Made by a program: the position numbers and the translations under genes
Part shown: in pieces, positions 56,017 through 64,000 of the stretch
Layout: every line of letters begins with the position of its first letter
How positions within the stretch are numbered: position 1 is the stretch's first letter
The notes under the pieces: model-generated
What the model was told of the DNA's origin: nothing
The model's database searches: none
What the model saw: only the letters and a program-made list of their open reading frames with translations
Assembly (NCBI RefSeq): GCF_001941865.1
Contig: NZ_CP016162.1
Span: 1,612,001 to 1,676,000 of the forward strand
Direction: 5' to 3'
Length of the DNA stretch: 64,000 nt
Origin: Pseudomonas alcaliphila JAB1
GTDB taxonomy: Bacteria > Pseudomonadota > Gammaproteobacteria > Pseudomonadales > Pseudomonadaceae

Positions 56017-56054
56017 GCTTTCACTAGGCTTTCATGAACGAAAGATTTTCATGA
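56017..56054. promoter_or_regulatory. Candidate TctD-binding direct repeats
   Basis: Three related decamers in the 266-bp opdH-tctD divergent region: GCTTTCACTA (56017), GCTTTCATGA (56028, 11 bp later) and ATTTTCATGA (56045). The second also forms part of CTTTC-ATGAAC-GAAAG. OmpR-family regulators such as TctD usually bind direct repeats with about 10-11-bp phasing. Binding is inferred. Confidence 0.55.
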
Positions 56055-56186
56055 TGGTGTGTTGTTGCGTCATGGCGGGTGACGCAAGGCAGCAAATCAG
56101 ATGCTGCTTTGGCATTTGAGCAATTCACAGCGGCCGTGGCGGCGCTAAACTGCGCGCCTTTAACGATGCTGCAGCTGGAGGTGGCG

Positions 56187-56858
56187 GTGCGGATTCTGCT
56201 GGTCGAAGACCATCCGCAATTGGCGGAAAGCGTGGCCCAGGCGCTTAAAGGCGCAGGCTGGACGGTGGACGTGCTGCACGATGGCGTGGCTGCTGACCTT
56301 GCGCTGTGCAGCGAAGAGTATGCGTTGGCGATTCTCGATATCGGTTTGCCTCGTCTGGACGGCTTTGCCGTGTTGGCGCGCCTGCGTGACCGCGGTCAGA
56401 CCCTGCCGGTGCTGATGCTGACTGCGCGTGGCGAGGTCAAGGATCGTGTGCACGGCCTCAATCTGGGTGCCGATGACTACCTGGCAAAACCCTTCGAACT
56501 GACCGAACTGGAGGCTCGGGTCAAGGCGCTGCTGCGGCGCAGCGTACTTGGCGGCGAGCAGTTGCAGCGCTGCGGCGACCTGGTCTACGACCTTGGTGCG
56601 CGTCGTTTCAGCCTCGATGGCGAAGCGCTCAGCCTGACTGCTCGTGAACAGGCGGTGCTGGAGGCAATGATCGCCAGGCCGGGGAGGGTGATGAGCAAGG
56701 AGCAACTGGCGGCGCAGGTGTTCGGTCTGGACGAGGACGCCAGCCCGGATGCCATCGAAATCTACATTCACCGCCTACGCAAGAAACTCGAGGGCAGCGC
56801 CGTACGTATCGTCACCTTCCGTGGTCTTGGCTACTTGCTGGAAACGGTCGAGGCATGA
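56187..56858 (+). CDS. tctD: Two-component response regulator TctD
   Basis: 223 aa OmpR-family regulator from GTG 56187 (read as MRILLVEDHPQLAESVAQAL), preceded by GGAGG at good spacing; the open frame continues upstream but without a family match. Receiver domain with phospho-acceptor Asp51 (AILDIGLPRLDGF) and Lys in LAKPFEL. The C-terminal winged helix contains DAIEIYIHRLRKKLEGS. It overlaps tctE by 4 bases. It should control the divergent opdH-tctCBA genes. Confidence 0.95.
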   Translation: MRILLVEDHPQLAESVAQALKGAGWTVDVLHDGVAADLALCSEEYALAILDIGLPRLDGFAVLARLRDRGQTLPVLMLTARGEVKDRVHGLNLGADDYLAKPFELTELEARVKALLRRSVLGGEQLQRCGDLVYDLGARRFSLDGEALSLTAREQAVLEAMIARPGRVMSKEQLAAQVFGLDEDASPDAIEIYIHRLRKKLEGSAVRIVTFRGLGYLLETVEA

Positions 56859-58252
56859 GTCGTGGCGTCAGTCTGCGCGGGCGTCTGCTGCGGCGCCTGG
56901 CGCTGCTGTTGTCGCTGATCCTGCTGCTGAGCAGTTTCAGTGCCTACTGGAGTGCACGCCGTGCCGCCGATACCGCCTATGACCGCACGCTGCTGGCATC
57001 GGCACGCGCGGTGGCCGATGGTCTGTATGCCGAGGACGGCCGGTTGCGCGCCAATATTCCCTATGTCGCGCTCGATACCTTCGCCTACGACAGCGCCGGA
57101 CGCATCTACTACCAGGTGCTCGACCTGCAGGGTAATCAGGTTTCCGGTTATGAGGACCTGCCGCCAGCGCCGCCGGGCACGCCGCGTACTGACGATTATC
57201 CGGCGTTGGCGCACTTCTACGACGCCGAGTACCGCAACCAGGGTGTGCGTGTGGTCAGCCTGCTGCAGCCAGTCAGCGAACCGCAGCTCAATGGCATCGC
57301 TGAAATCCGGGTGGCGGAGACACAGGGCGCGCGCGAGCGCATGGCTCGTGAGCTGCTGATCGGCACCCTGTGGCGTATGGGCTTGCTCTCGTTCAGCGCG
57401 CTGCTGCTGGTGTGGTTGGCCGTGAATCTGGCCTTGCGGCCGCTGGAGGCGCTGCGCAGGGAGGTGGCAGAGAGGGCCAGCGACGACCTGCAGCCGCTGC
57501 CGGATAGCGGTCTGCCGCGCGAGGTGCTGCCGTTGGTGGAGGCATTGAACCAGTTCAACGAGCGCTTGCGCGGTCTGTTCGAGCGGCAGTCGCAGTTCAT
57601 CGCCGATGCCGCCCACGAGTTGCGCACGCCGCTGGCGGCGCTGAAAGCGCGGATCACCCTGGGCTTGCGCGCCGAGGCGCCCGAGGAGTGGCGCAGCACG
57701 CTGGAGCAGGTGGCGCAGCAAGGTGATCGTCTGACTTCGCTGGCCAATCAACTGCTGTCCCTGGCGCGTATCGAGAGCGGTGCGCGAGCCATTACCGAAG
57801 GCGGCGCGCAGCGTATCGACCTCAGCCAGCTGGCGCGTGAACTGGCTCTGGCCATGGCGCCACTGGCTCACGCCCGTGGCGTCGCGCTGGCGTTGGAGGC
57901 CGACCAGCCGGTGTGGATCGATGGCGAACCGACGTTGCTCAACGAGTTGCTGAATAACCTGCTGGATAACGCATTGGCGCATACACCAGCCGGTGGCAAC
58001 CTGATCATCCGCGCACTGGCGCCGTCGGTGCTTGAGGTCGAAGACGATGGCCCGGGTATTCCCGAGGCCGAGCATGAGAAGGTTTTCGAGCGTTTCTACC
58101 GACGCAGCAGCCTGGGTAATGGTGCAGGCCTTGGTTTGGCCATCGTCGGCGAGATCTGTCGCGCCCATCAGGCTCGAATCAGCCTGCATCAGGTGCGGCC
58201 GCATGGCCTGCGGGTGCGTGTCGAGTTTCCGTTGTCAGTGGCTGAGGCTTAG
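56855..58252 (+). CDS. tctE: Sensor histidine kinase TctE
   Basis: 465 aa. TM1 at about 13-32, a periplasmic sensor domain (about 35-165), TM2 about 170-193, then HAMP/HisKA with phospho-acceptor His254 in FIADAAHELRTPLAALKARI. The ATP-binding domain has NNLLDNALAHTPAGGN and EDDGPGIP motifs and GAGLGLAIVGEI. Cognate partner of TctD; senses extracellular tricarboxylate. Its last 18 bases overlap the convergent gene at 58235. Confidence 0.95.
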   Translation: MSRGVSLRGRLLRRLALLLSLILLLSSFSAYWSARRAADTAYDRTLLASARAVADGLYAEDGRLRANIPYVALDTFAYDSAGRIYYQVLDLQGNQVSGYEDLPPAPPGTPRTDDYPALAHFYDAEYRNQGVRVVSLLQPVSEPQLNGIAEIRVAETQGARERMARELLIGTLWRMGLLSFSALLLVWLAVNLALRPLEALRREVAERASDDLQPLPDSGLPREVLPLVEALNQFNERLRGLFERQSQFIADAAHELRTPLAALKARITLGLRAEAPEEWRSTLEQVAQQGDRLTSLANQLLSLARIESGARAITEGGAQRIDLSQLARELALAMAPLAHARGVALALEADQPVWIDGEPTLLNELLNNLLDNALAHTPAGGNLIIRALAPSVLEVEDDGPGIPEAEHEKVFERFYRRSSLGNGAGLGLAIVGEICRAHQARISLHQVRPHGLRVRVEFPLSVAEA

Positions 58253-58990
58253 CGGCTGCTGAATCTCCAGCAGGTACTGGGAAACCTTGCCACTGTCGCG
58301 CAATTGATTCAGACCACGATTGAAGCGTTGCATCAGTTCGTCATTACCCGGTACCTCTCGCGACAGCAGCAGATGCAGGCTGTCGCTGCGCAGGGGCTTG
58401 CGATGAAAGCTCAGGCGCTGGCGTTCGGCAGCGCTGAATTTCTGATAGAGCAGGTCGAAGCCCACCACCTTGTCCACGGGAAACACATCGATGCGCCCGG
58501 CCAGCAACTGGCGCAGGCCCTGCTCATCACCGGTCAGACGTATCACCTCGAGCTCTCCGGCGGCTTCGGCGCGTTGAAAGGCTTCGCCGTAGTCATAGCC
58601 ACGAGTACCCGCAATGCGCAGGCCGCGCAGATCTGTGACATCGTTCCAGTCAAACGCGTGGGTCTTGCGGTGAAAGAAGTAGTAGCGGCTTTCGACCACC
58701 GGCTCGCTGATGTGAAAGTGCCGTTCACGTTCGGGGTTGTGAAACCAGACGGCGCTGCCGTCGCGCACGCCTTGTTTGGCCATTTTCAGCGAGCGCGCCC
58801 AGGGGTGAAACTCCCACTGCACTTCGATGCCCTGAAGTGCGAACGCCTCGGCGACGATGCGTGACGCTACACCATGGTAGGGCAGGGTTTCACCGAGATA
58901 GGGCGGCCATTCGCCGTTGGTCAGACGTACCTGCTCGGCAGCCTGGGCACTGCCGAGCAACAGGACGAGCAGGAAGAATGCGTAACGCAT
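58235..58990 (-). CDS. Extracellular solute-binding protein family 3
   Basis: 251 aa. Signal peptide MRYAFFLLVLLLGSAQA, mature start AEQVRLTNGEWPPYLGE. The rest has the two-lobe SBP_bac_3 pattern (RIVAEAFALQGIEVQWEFHP, then RLTGDEQGLRQLLAGRIDVF). There are no permease or ATPase genes nearby, so it is an orphan that may have a sensory or unrelated role. Ligand unknown; the 'NGEWPPYLGE' start is common in Pseudomonas orphan members. Confidence 0.88.
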   Translation of the reverse strand: MRYAFFLLVLLLGSAQAAEQVRLTNGEWPPYLGETLPYHGVASRIVAEAFALQGIEVQWEFHPWARSLKMAKQGVRDGSAVWFHNPERERHFHISEPVVESRYYFFHRKTHAFDWNDVTDLRGLRIAGTRGYDYGEAFQRAEAAGELEVIRLTGDEQGLRQLLAGRIDVFPVDKVVGFDLLYQKFSAAERQRLSFHRKPLRSDSLHLLLSREVPGNDELMQRFNRGLNQLRDSGKVSQYLLEIQQPLSLSH

Positions 58991-59084
58991 GGCTCTACTT
59001 CCTCAAGCGAATCGTTCGAGTGTAGAGGCATTTTGTGATCTACATCCCTGTAGATCACCCTTCGGGCCGTCGCGCAGCGACGTC

Positions 59085-59107
59085 AAAAATTGCTCCCGAC
59101 AATTTTT
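59085..59107 (-). terminator. Candidate terminator after the HDOD gene
   Basis: 8-bp stem AAAAATTG/CAATTTTT with a 7-base loop, 23 bp after the HDOD gene stop on the minus strand; both arms supply an A/T run. A GATCTACA-TCCC-TGTAGATC hairpin lies near 59037-59056. Confidence 0.6.
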
Positions 59108-59129
59108 TGCCATCCATGGCGAGATGCTT

Positions 59130-59966
59130 TTATTGCAGCATGCTCATGGCTGCTTCCATGGCAGCGGAGAGGTCTTCGTCGGCCTGCATGTCGACCTGCG
59201 GATCAAGACCGAGCTTGGCGAACGCCGGCACCTTGCTCCAGTCTAGCTGGGTGTAGGGGTGCTCGCTGCCCAGGTAGCTCTGCAGCGTGGCGACCTGGAC
59301 GATATCGACATAATCGACCTTGGCCGAGTCGCGCGTGAAGTCCAGATACTGGCTCGGCACGATGGCGATGGGTTCGGGAAATTCCCAGGTACGCAGGATC
59401 TTGTCGCCGATGATCGGGTGAATCTGCTCGATGACATGATTGAGGCTGATGGAGTCGGCCAGCAGCTCGTTATGCTCTTCGGCGTAGGTGAGGATCGGCA
59501 GCACGCCGATCTGGTGCACCAGGCCGGCGAGCGTAGCCTGATCCGGCATCAGGCGGGTGTAGTGACGGCACAGCACGTGGCAGATACCGGCGATCTCGGT
59601 GCTCTTGTTCCACACCTCGCGCATCTTGCGGTCGACCACGTCGCTGGTGGCCTGGAACATCTGCTCCATGGCCAGGCCGGTGGCCAGGTTGCAGGTGTAG
59701 TTGATGCCCAGACGGCTGACAGCCATCTGCAGGTCGGTGATTTCCTTGTTGCTGCGCAGCAGCGGGCTGTTGACCACCTTGATGATGCGCGCGGTGAGGG
59801 CGGCGTCGTTACCGATTACCTTGCTGATCTGCGGAATACCCACACCTGGGTCTTCGGCTGCTTCACGCACCCGCAATGCCACCTCGGGCAGGGTGGGCAG
59901 TACCAGCTCATCGTTTTCGATGGCGTGGATCAGTTCCTGTTGGACTTTTTCGGCAAGCTTGCTCAT
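59130..59966 (-). CDS. HDOD domain protein
   Basis: 278 aa. The HDOD domain covers about residues 15-215 (LPTLPEVALRVREAAEDPGV, then IPQISKVIGNDAALTARIIK). It is a degenerate HD-type domain that lacks a full HD metal site and is common in signalling proteins. There is no partner GGDEF/EAL domain. It probably acts as a scaffold in c-di-GMP or stress signalling; specific role unknown. Confidence 0.9.
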   Translation of the reverse strand: MSKLAEKVQQELIHAIENDELVLPTLPEVALRVREAAEDPGVGIPQISKVIGNDAALTARIIKVVNSPLLRSNKEITDLQMAVSRLGINYTCNLATGLAMEQMFQATSDVVDRKMREVWNKSTEIAGICHVLCRHYTRLMPDQATLAGLVHQIGVLPILTYAEEHNELLADSISLNHVIEQIHPIIGDKILRTWEFPEPIAIVPSQYLDFTRDSAKVDYVDIVQVATLQSYLGSEHPYTQLDWSKVPAFAKLGLDPQVDMQADEDLSAAMEAAMSMLQ

Positions 59967-60012
59967 GAAGTAGCTCTCTTAGGCGATCCGATGCGGCGCC
60001 GGGGAAGTTTAG

Positions 60013-60954
60013 TCAGCGCTGGATTTCCTGGTTGGCATCCAGCTGATAAGGCAGGTCGAGCAGGGTCAGGGTCGGGCCTTCACTGCTGCCGAGATGAATG
60101 CGGCCGTCGTTCACGGCGTCTTCCTGCAATACGGCGAGCAGCTCGATGGCGTCGCCGGCCTGGGCCGCCAGCACCACTTCGCCAACGCTGGAGCCATGCA
60201 CCGGTGAGAACAATTCGACGCCGACGGCCGGTAGCTCTGCAGCGACCAGACGCAGGCGCTGCAGGCGGCGCTTGAGCTTGCCCAGGTACTGCATGCGCGC
60301 GACGATTTCCTGGCCGGTGTAGCAGCCTTTCTTGAAACTCACGCCGCCGAGGGCCTGCAGGTTGATCATCTGCGGGATGAACAGCTCACGTGTCGCGCCG
60401 AACACCTGGCCCACGCCCGCACGGACCTGAGCCAGCAACCAGTCGTTCAGTGGCGCCTGCGGCAGTTGAGCGGCCAATTGGGCTTGCAGCTTTGGCGCTT
60501 CCTCTGCCGGCGCCCAAAGTTCGGCGCGGCCATCGCTCAGGCGTACGGCGAGCAGTTGGCCGGCGCTGGCCAGGGAATCACTGGCGGTGCCCAGCTGCAG
60601 ATCGAGTTCGCTCAGCACGGCATCGGCGCCCGCCAGGCCAAAACGGACCCAGGCGGCGCTTTCGTCGCTGAGCTTGGATTTGGAGAACACCGCATATTTC
60701 TGCAGATCGGCCTGCTGCGACTCGATCAGTTCGCGTGCCATGGCCAGCAGGTAGCCGTCTTCCACCGGGACGATGCGAAAGCTCGACAGCATGCGGCCCT
60801 TGGGCGTGCAGCGGGCGCCAAGGCTGGACTGGTTGGCACTGAGGTAATTGAGGTTGCAGGTCACTTGGCCCTGCAGGAACTTGGCTGCGTCCGCGCCGCG
60901 TACGGCGAGCAGGCCTTCGTGATCGAGGAGTGTGAAGTAAGCGCTATCGGCCAT
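60013..60954 (-). CDS. ygfZ: YgfZ/GcvT-domain folate-binding Fe-S assembly protein
   Basis: 313 aa. GcvT-like fold with the family signature KGCYTGQE at 209-216, whose Cys is required in E. coli YgfZ for maintenance of MiaB-type Fe-S enzymes in a folate-dependent way. It is divergent from sdhE, another flavin/complex II maturation factor, an arrangement conserved in gamma-proteobacteria. Confidence 0.94.
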   Translation of the reverse strand: MADSAYFTLLDHEGLLAVRGADAAKFLQGQVTCNLNYLSANQSSLGARCTPKGRMLSSFRIVPVEDGYLLAMARELIESQQADLQKYAVFSKSKLSDESAAWVRFGLAGADAVLSELDLQLGTASDSLASAGQLLAVRLSDGRAELWAPAEEAPKLQAQLAAQLPQAPLNDWLLAQVRAGVGQVFGATRELFIPQMINLQALGGVSFKKGCYTGQEIVARMQYLGKLKRRLQRLRLVAAELPAVGVELFSPVHGSSVGEVVLAAQAGDAIELLAVLQEDAVNDGRIHLGSSEGPTLTLLDLPYQLDANQEIQR

Positions 60955-61099
60955 GATGCAAATCGAATCACTGAATAAAGGTCAGGGGCGTCATCATAGT
61001 GGGCAGGGCGGGGCCTTGTCAGCGCAATTGCGCAGCGTCTCGGTGAACAGCGAGGCAATTCGCCGTTATACTGCCGGTCTCGTTCGAGGAGTCCGTTGC

Positions 61100-61354
61100 A
61101 TGGTTGAGCAAAGTGAACTGAATCGCCTGTTCTGGCATAGCCGCCGTGGCATGCTGGAGCTGGACGTGCTGCTGGTGCCTTTCGTCAAGGAGGTGTACCC
61201 GAGCCTGGATGCCGAGAACCAGGCGCGCTATCGCAAGCTGCTAGAGTGCGAGGATCAGGACATGTTCGGCTGGTTCATGCAGCGCGGCGAGCCCGAGGAT
61301 GCCGACCTGCGCCATATCGTGCGCATGATCCTGGACCGTGTCCAACCCAAGTGA
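61100..61354 (+). CDS. sdhE: Succinate dehydrogenase assembly factor SdhE
   Basis: 84 aa from ATG 61100 ([20 protein letters not shown]). Contains the RGxxE motif at residues 16-20 that is essential for promoting covalent flavinylation of SdhA. The longer upstream frame (from 60953) is not conserved. It overlaps the next gene by 17 bases. Confidence 0.96.
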   Translation: MVEQSELNRLFWHSRRGMLELDVLLVPFVKEVYPSLDAENQARYRKLLECEDQDMFGWFMQRGEPEDADLRHIVRMILDRVQPK

Positions 61355-61805
61355 TGTCTTCGAGTGCCGTTGGCAGCCATCACGCTGGCTGCTGAGGCTC
61401 TACCTGTCGGTCCAGGCGCTGGCCTTGCTGGCGCCGTGGCTGGCCGACATTCCCACCTGGTCCAGGCTGCTGTCACTCGTGGCGTGCCTGGCACATGCCG
61501 CCTGGGTGCTACCGCGACACGTCCTGCTGACTGCGCCACAGGCCATCACGGGTTTGCGCCGTGATGGATTCGGCTGGCATCTATATAGCGTTGCAGCAGG
61601 CTGGCAGGCGGTGCAACTGCGCCCGGACAGTCTGGCGTTGCCGCTGGCGGTGGTGCTGCGCTATCGCCTGCCAGGCCAGCGTTTCAGTCGTGGGCTGTGC
61701 ATTGCCCGCGATGCGCTGGCGCCCGAGCAGCACCGGCGCCTGCGCTTGCGTCTGAAGTTCAGCCGACGGCGCTGGGCTGAGCCTGGGACGTCGGCGTCAG
61801 AATAG
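61338..61805 (+). CDS. ygfX: YgfX-like membrane protein
   Basis: 155 aa from GTG 61338 ([20 protein letters not shown]), a start that overlaps sdhE and suggests translational coupling. Two transmembrane helices (about 19-58) are followed by a basic cytoplasmic domain. E. coli YgfX/CptA is encoded next to SdhE and has been reported as a membrane-anchored antitoxin-like factor affecting the cytoskeleton; here only location and topology support the assignment. Its 3' end overlaps nadB on the other strand by 47 bp. Confidence 0.85.
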   Translation: MSNPSDVFECRWQPSRWLLRLYLSVQALALLAPWLADIPTWSRLLSLVACLAHAAWVLPRHVLLTAPQAITGLRRDGFGWHLYSVAAGWQAVQLRPDSLALPLAVVLRYRLPGQRFSRGLCIARDALAPEQHRRLRLRLKFSRRRWAEPGTSASE

Positions 61806-63390
61806 TGTCGCGGGCTTCGGCCAACTGCTCGGGGTAGTCGAGGGTGTAGTGCAGCCCGCGGCTTTCATGACGCTGCATGGCCGAGCGGATCATCAGCTCG
61901 GCGACCAGTGCGAGGTTGCGCAGCTCGATCAAGTCGCGACTGACCTTGTAGTTCGAATAGAACTCGTCGATCTCGTCCAGCAGCAGGCGCACGCGATGTT
62001 GCGCGCGCTGCAGGCGCTTGTTGGTGCGCACGATGCCGACGTAGTCCCACATGAACCGCCGCAGCTCATCCCAGTTGTGGGCGATGATCACGTCCTCGTC
62101 GGAGTCGGTCACCTGGCTGGCGTCCCAGTCCGGGAGGTTGCTGGGCATGCCGATGCTGTCCAACTGCTCGACGATATCGGCGCAGGCTGAGCGCGCATAA
62201 ACGAAGCATTCGAGCAGCGAATTGCTGGCCATGCGGTTGGCGCCATGCAGGCCGGTGAAGCTGGTTTCGCCAATGGCGTAGAGGCCGGGCACGTCGGTGC
62301 GGCCATGCTGGTCGACCACCACGCCACCGCAGGTGTAATGCGCCGCCGGCACCACCGGGATGGGCTGCTTGGTGATGTCGATGCCAAAGCCCAGGCAGCG
62401 TTCGTAGACGGTGGGGAAATGACTCTTGATGAATTCGGCCGGCTTGTGACTGATGTCCAGGTACACGCAGTCGACGCCCAGGCGCTTCATTTCATGGTCG
62501 ATGGCGCGGGCAACGATATCGCGCGGTGCCAGTTCGGCGCGCTCATCGAAACGCTGCATGAAGCGTTCGCCATTGGGCAGCTTGAGCAGGCCGCCTTCGC
62601 CACGCACGGCTTCGGTGATCAGGAAGCTCTTGGCCTGCGGGTGATACAGGCAGGTAGGGTGGAACTGGTTGAACTCCAGGTTGCCGACGCGACAGCCGGC
62701 ACGCCAGGCCATGGCGATGCCGTCGCCACAGGCACCGTCGGGGTTGCTGGTATAGAGGTAGACCTTGGCCGCGCCGCCGGTGGCGAGAATTACGAAGCGC
62801 GCGCTGAAGGTGTCCACTTCACCGCGGTCACGATCCAGTACATAAGCGCCCAGACAGCGCTCGCCATCCAGGCCGAGCTTGCGCTCGGTGATCAGGTCGA
62901 CGGCGACGCGTTGCTCCAGCAGCTCGATGTTCGGGCGTTGTCGGGCCTGCTCCAGCAGGGTGTTGAAAATTGCCGCGCCAGTCGCGTCGGCGGCGTGGAT
63001 GATGCGCCGATGGCTGTGGCCGCCCTCGCGGGTCAGATGGAATTCGAAGCCGCCGTCCTCGCGCGCGGTTTCATCGTCTCGGGTGAAGGGGACGCCCTGA
63101 TCGATCAGCCACTGGATGGCCTCGCGGCTGTGTTCTACGGTGAAACGCACGGCGTCTTCGCTGCACAGACCGGCACCGGCGTTGAGGGTGTCGGCGACGT
63201 GTGATTCGACCGTGTCGGTATCGTCCAGAACGGCTGCCACGCCACCTTGCGCCCAGTAGGTCGAGCCATTGGCCAGCTTGCCTTTGCTCAATACCGCGAT
63301 GCGCAGATGGGAAGGTAGGGTGAGGGCGAGCGTCAGGCCTGCGGCGCCGCTGCCGATGACCAGAACATCATGCTGGAAGTGTTGGCTCAT
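61759..63390 (-). CDS. nadB: L-aspartate oxidase
   Basis: 543 aa. FAD-dependent first enzyme of de novo NAD synthesis, oxidising L-aspartate to iminoaspartate. FAD motif [16 protein letters not shown] at the N-terminus. Also present are [16 protein letters not shown] and the catalytic-site [20 protein letters not shown]. The length matches the family. Convergent with ygfX, with a 47-bp overlap, and divergent from algU across 366 bp. Confidence 0.97.
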   Translation of the reverse strand: MSQHFQHDVLVIGSGAAGLTLALTLPSHLRIAVLSKGKLANGSTYWAQGGVAAVLDDTDTVESHVADTLNAGAGLCSEDAVRFTVEHSREAIQWLIDQGVPFTRDDETAREDGGFEFHLTREGGHSHRRIIHAADATGAAIFNTLLEQARQRPNIELLEQRVAVDLITERKLGLDGERCLGAYVLDRDRGEVDTFSARFVILATGGAAKVYLYTSNPDGACGDGIAMAWRAGCRVGNLEFNQFHPTCLYHPQAKSFLITEAVRGEGGLLKLPNGERFMQRFDERAELAPRDIVARAIDHEMKRLGVDCVYLDISHKPAEFIKSHFPTVYERCLGFGIDITKQPIPVVPAAHYTCGGVVVDQHGRTDVPGLYAIGETSFTGLHGANRMASNSLLECFVYARSACADIVEQLDSIGMPSNLPDWDASQVTDSDEDVIIAHNWDELRRFMWDYVGIVRTNKRLQRAQHRVRLLLDEIDEFYSNYKVSRDLIELRNLALVAELMIRSAMQRHESRGLHYTLDYPEQLAEARDTILTPTSQAQPSAVG

Positions 63391-63756
63391 GTCCGAGTTC
63401 CGCGTGAAAGCGAGCCCTAGTATATAGAGAGGGGCAGCGGCACAATAGGTGGCTTATGACCGACCGCGGTGCTCGGGAACTTTCTTAGTCGTTAAGGTTC
63501 CATAGAGGGTCGCCCATATAAGGGAGAGCGCTTGCGCGTGCCTGCATCTGAAGTCAGCGGAGGGTGTGGAAATGAGCGGCGATAAGATTATTTGCGCGAG
63601 CGGAAAGGTTCCGCTGGCGCCATTCCAGGCAGAGGGAAGAAAACTCTGCGGGAAGCTTGCTTGGAGGGGAGAACTTTTGCTTAAGACCCGAGTCTATCTT
63701 GGCAAGCTGATTCGCTTACGGGTGCAGACCTCCTCCGAGCGTTATGAGGAGAGTGC
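63391..63756. promoter_or_regulatory. nadB-algU divergent intergenic region
   Basis: 366 bp with no gene I accept. It contains the candidate AlgU-dependent promoter (63477-63503), a perfect hairpin AGCGGAA-AGG-TTCCGCT at 63599-63615 and a long leader before algU. A 65-codon GTG-initiated frame at 63566-63763 overlaps the algU start; it has no domain and lies in the leader, so I treat it as chance. Confidence 0.6.
63477..63503 (+). promoter_or_regulatory. Candidate AlgU (sigma-22) autoregulatory promoter
   Basis: GAACTT (63477-63482), 16 bp, then TCCAT (63499-63503), close to the AlgU/RpoE consensus GAACTT-N16-TCnnA. It lies 254 bp before the algU ATG, consistent with the known autoregulation of this gene in Pseudomonas. 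Confidence 0.7.
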
Positions 63757-64000
63757 ATGCTAATCCAGGAAGATGATCAGCAGCTGGTCGAGCGAGTGCA
63801 GCGTGGTGACAAGCGTGCCTTCGATCTGTTGGTGCTGAAGTATCAGCACAAGATCCTCGGTTTGATCGTGCGATTCGTGCACGACACCCACGAGGCTCAG
63901 GACGTCGCTCAGGAGGCTTTCGTAAAAGCCTACCGAGCGCTTGGAAACTTTCGCGGTGACAGTGCGTTCTACACATGGCTGTACCGCATCGCCATCAACA
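63757..64000 (+). CDS. algU: RNA polymerase ECF sigma factor AlgU (partial)
   Basis: First 81 codons of the extracytoplasmic sigma factor AlgU/RpoE, controlling envelope stress response and alginate synthesis. The N-terminal sigma-70 region 2 is clear: QEDDQQLVERVQRGDKRAFD at the start, then LKYQHKILGLIVRFVHD and YRALGNFRGDSAFYTWLYRI. GAGGAG precedes the ATG. The gene runs off the right edge; mucA should follow. Confidence 0.97.
   Translation, partial: MLIQEDDQQLVERVQRGDKRAFDLLVLKYQHKILGLIVRFVHDTHEAQDVAQEAFVKAYRALGNFRGDSAFYTWLYRIAIN

Noticed and set aside
63566..63763. 65-codon frame upstream of and overlapping algU
   Set aside because: GTG start, no good ribosome site, no domain; it lies in the algU leader.
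1..64000. tRNA, rRNA, CRISPR, prophage or defence genes
   Set aside because: I looked for clover-leaf patterns with the GTTCRANNC arm, repeat-spacer arrays, integrases, phage structural genes and toxin-antitoxin or restriction genes and found none I could support.

Overview
The window is chromosomal DNA from a Pseudomonas species. It is GC-rich and densely coded. The evidence is the combination of rnfABC, metG, apbC/mrp and dcd; a divergent nrtR/pncA-pncB-nadE cluster; a QuiP-type acylase; opdH-tctCBA divergent from tctDE; and sdhE/ygfX/nadB next to algU. From memory, several of these blocks keep the gene order of P. aeruginosa but sit beside different neighbours. The absence of any visible tRNA, rRNA, CRISPR or prophage, together with a second Mrp antiporter operon, fits a species of the P. 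mendocina/oleovorans/stutzeri type. That species guess is inference only.

Layout. 1-2420: 5' part of an Rnf/Rsx electron-transport operon (rnfA, rnfB, and rnfC running off the left edge). 2534-7295: metG, apbC/mrp, a cold-shock gene and dcd, with a REP-rich spacer. 7427-11431: a small proline-rich ORF whose terminator is split by a 211-bp MITE-like element, then the NAD salvage cluster pncA-pncB-nadE with its divergent repressor gene nrtR and a 33-bp palindromic operator. 11680-21859: the acylase lipoprotein and a run of small envelope or unknown-function genes, including SEC-C proteins, a WHy-domain lipoprotein, a lipoprotein gene broken by an in-frame TGA, two tandem OmpA-like lipoproteins and a collagen-like secreted protein. 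22000-24144: dinG. 24150-29910: first Mrp/Mnh/Sha cation/proton antiporter operon (minus strand). 30131-32741: serine hydrolase, third OmpA-like lipoprotein, pdxH. 32842-34541: a complete IS1182-family insertion sequence. 34704-39771: ProQ/FinO protein, a cdaR-gntP-glycerate kinase unit and a SlyB-like lipoprotein. 40132-45862: second Mrp antiporter operon (plus strand). 45971-50423: GNAT acetyltransferase, a tandem pair of palindrome-bounded repeats, an FAD-dependent dehydrogenase, a lipoprotein and an RluA-type pseudouridine synthase. 50579-58252: AbrB-type membrane protein, tctABC, opdH and divergent tctDE for tricarboxylate uptake. 58235-64000: a solute-binding protein, an HDOD protein, ygfZ, sdhE, ygfX, nadB and the start of algU behind a candidate AlgU-dependent promoter.

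Themes. NAD metabolism appears twice: salvage under NrtR, and de novo synthesis through NadB. Fe-S and flavin maturation is represented by apbC, ygfZ and sdhE. Cation homeostasis is covered by two complete Mrp complexes with fused A/B subunits. Envelope lipoproteins are abundant. The observations most worth a second look are the MITE inside a terminator loop, the UGA-interrupted lipoprotein, the duplicated Mrp operons, the collagen-like protein, the nested tandem repeat at 46.5-46.9 kb and the 'APVGSD' repeat protein. I see no convincing evidence of a new defence or mobile system.
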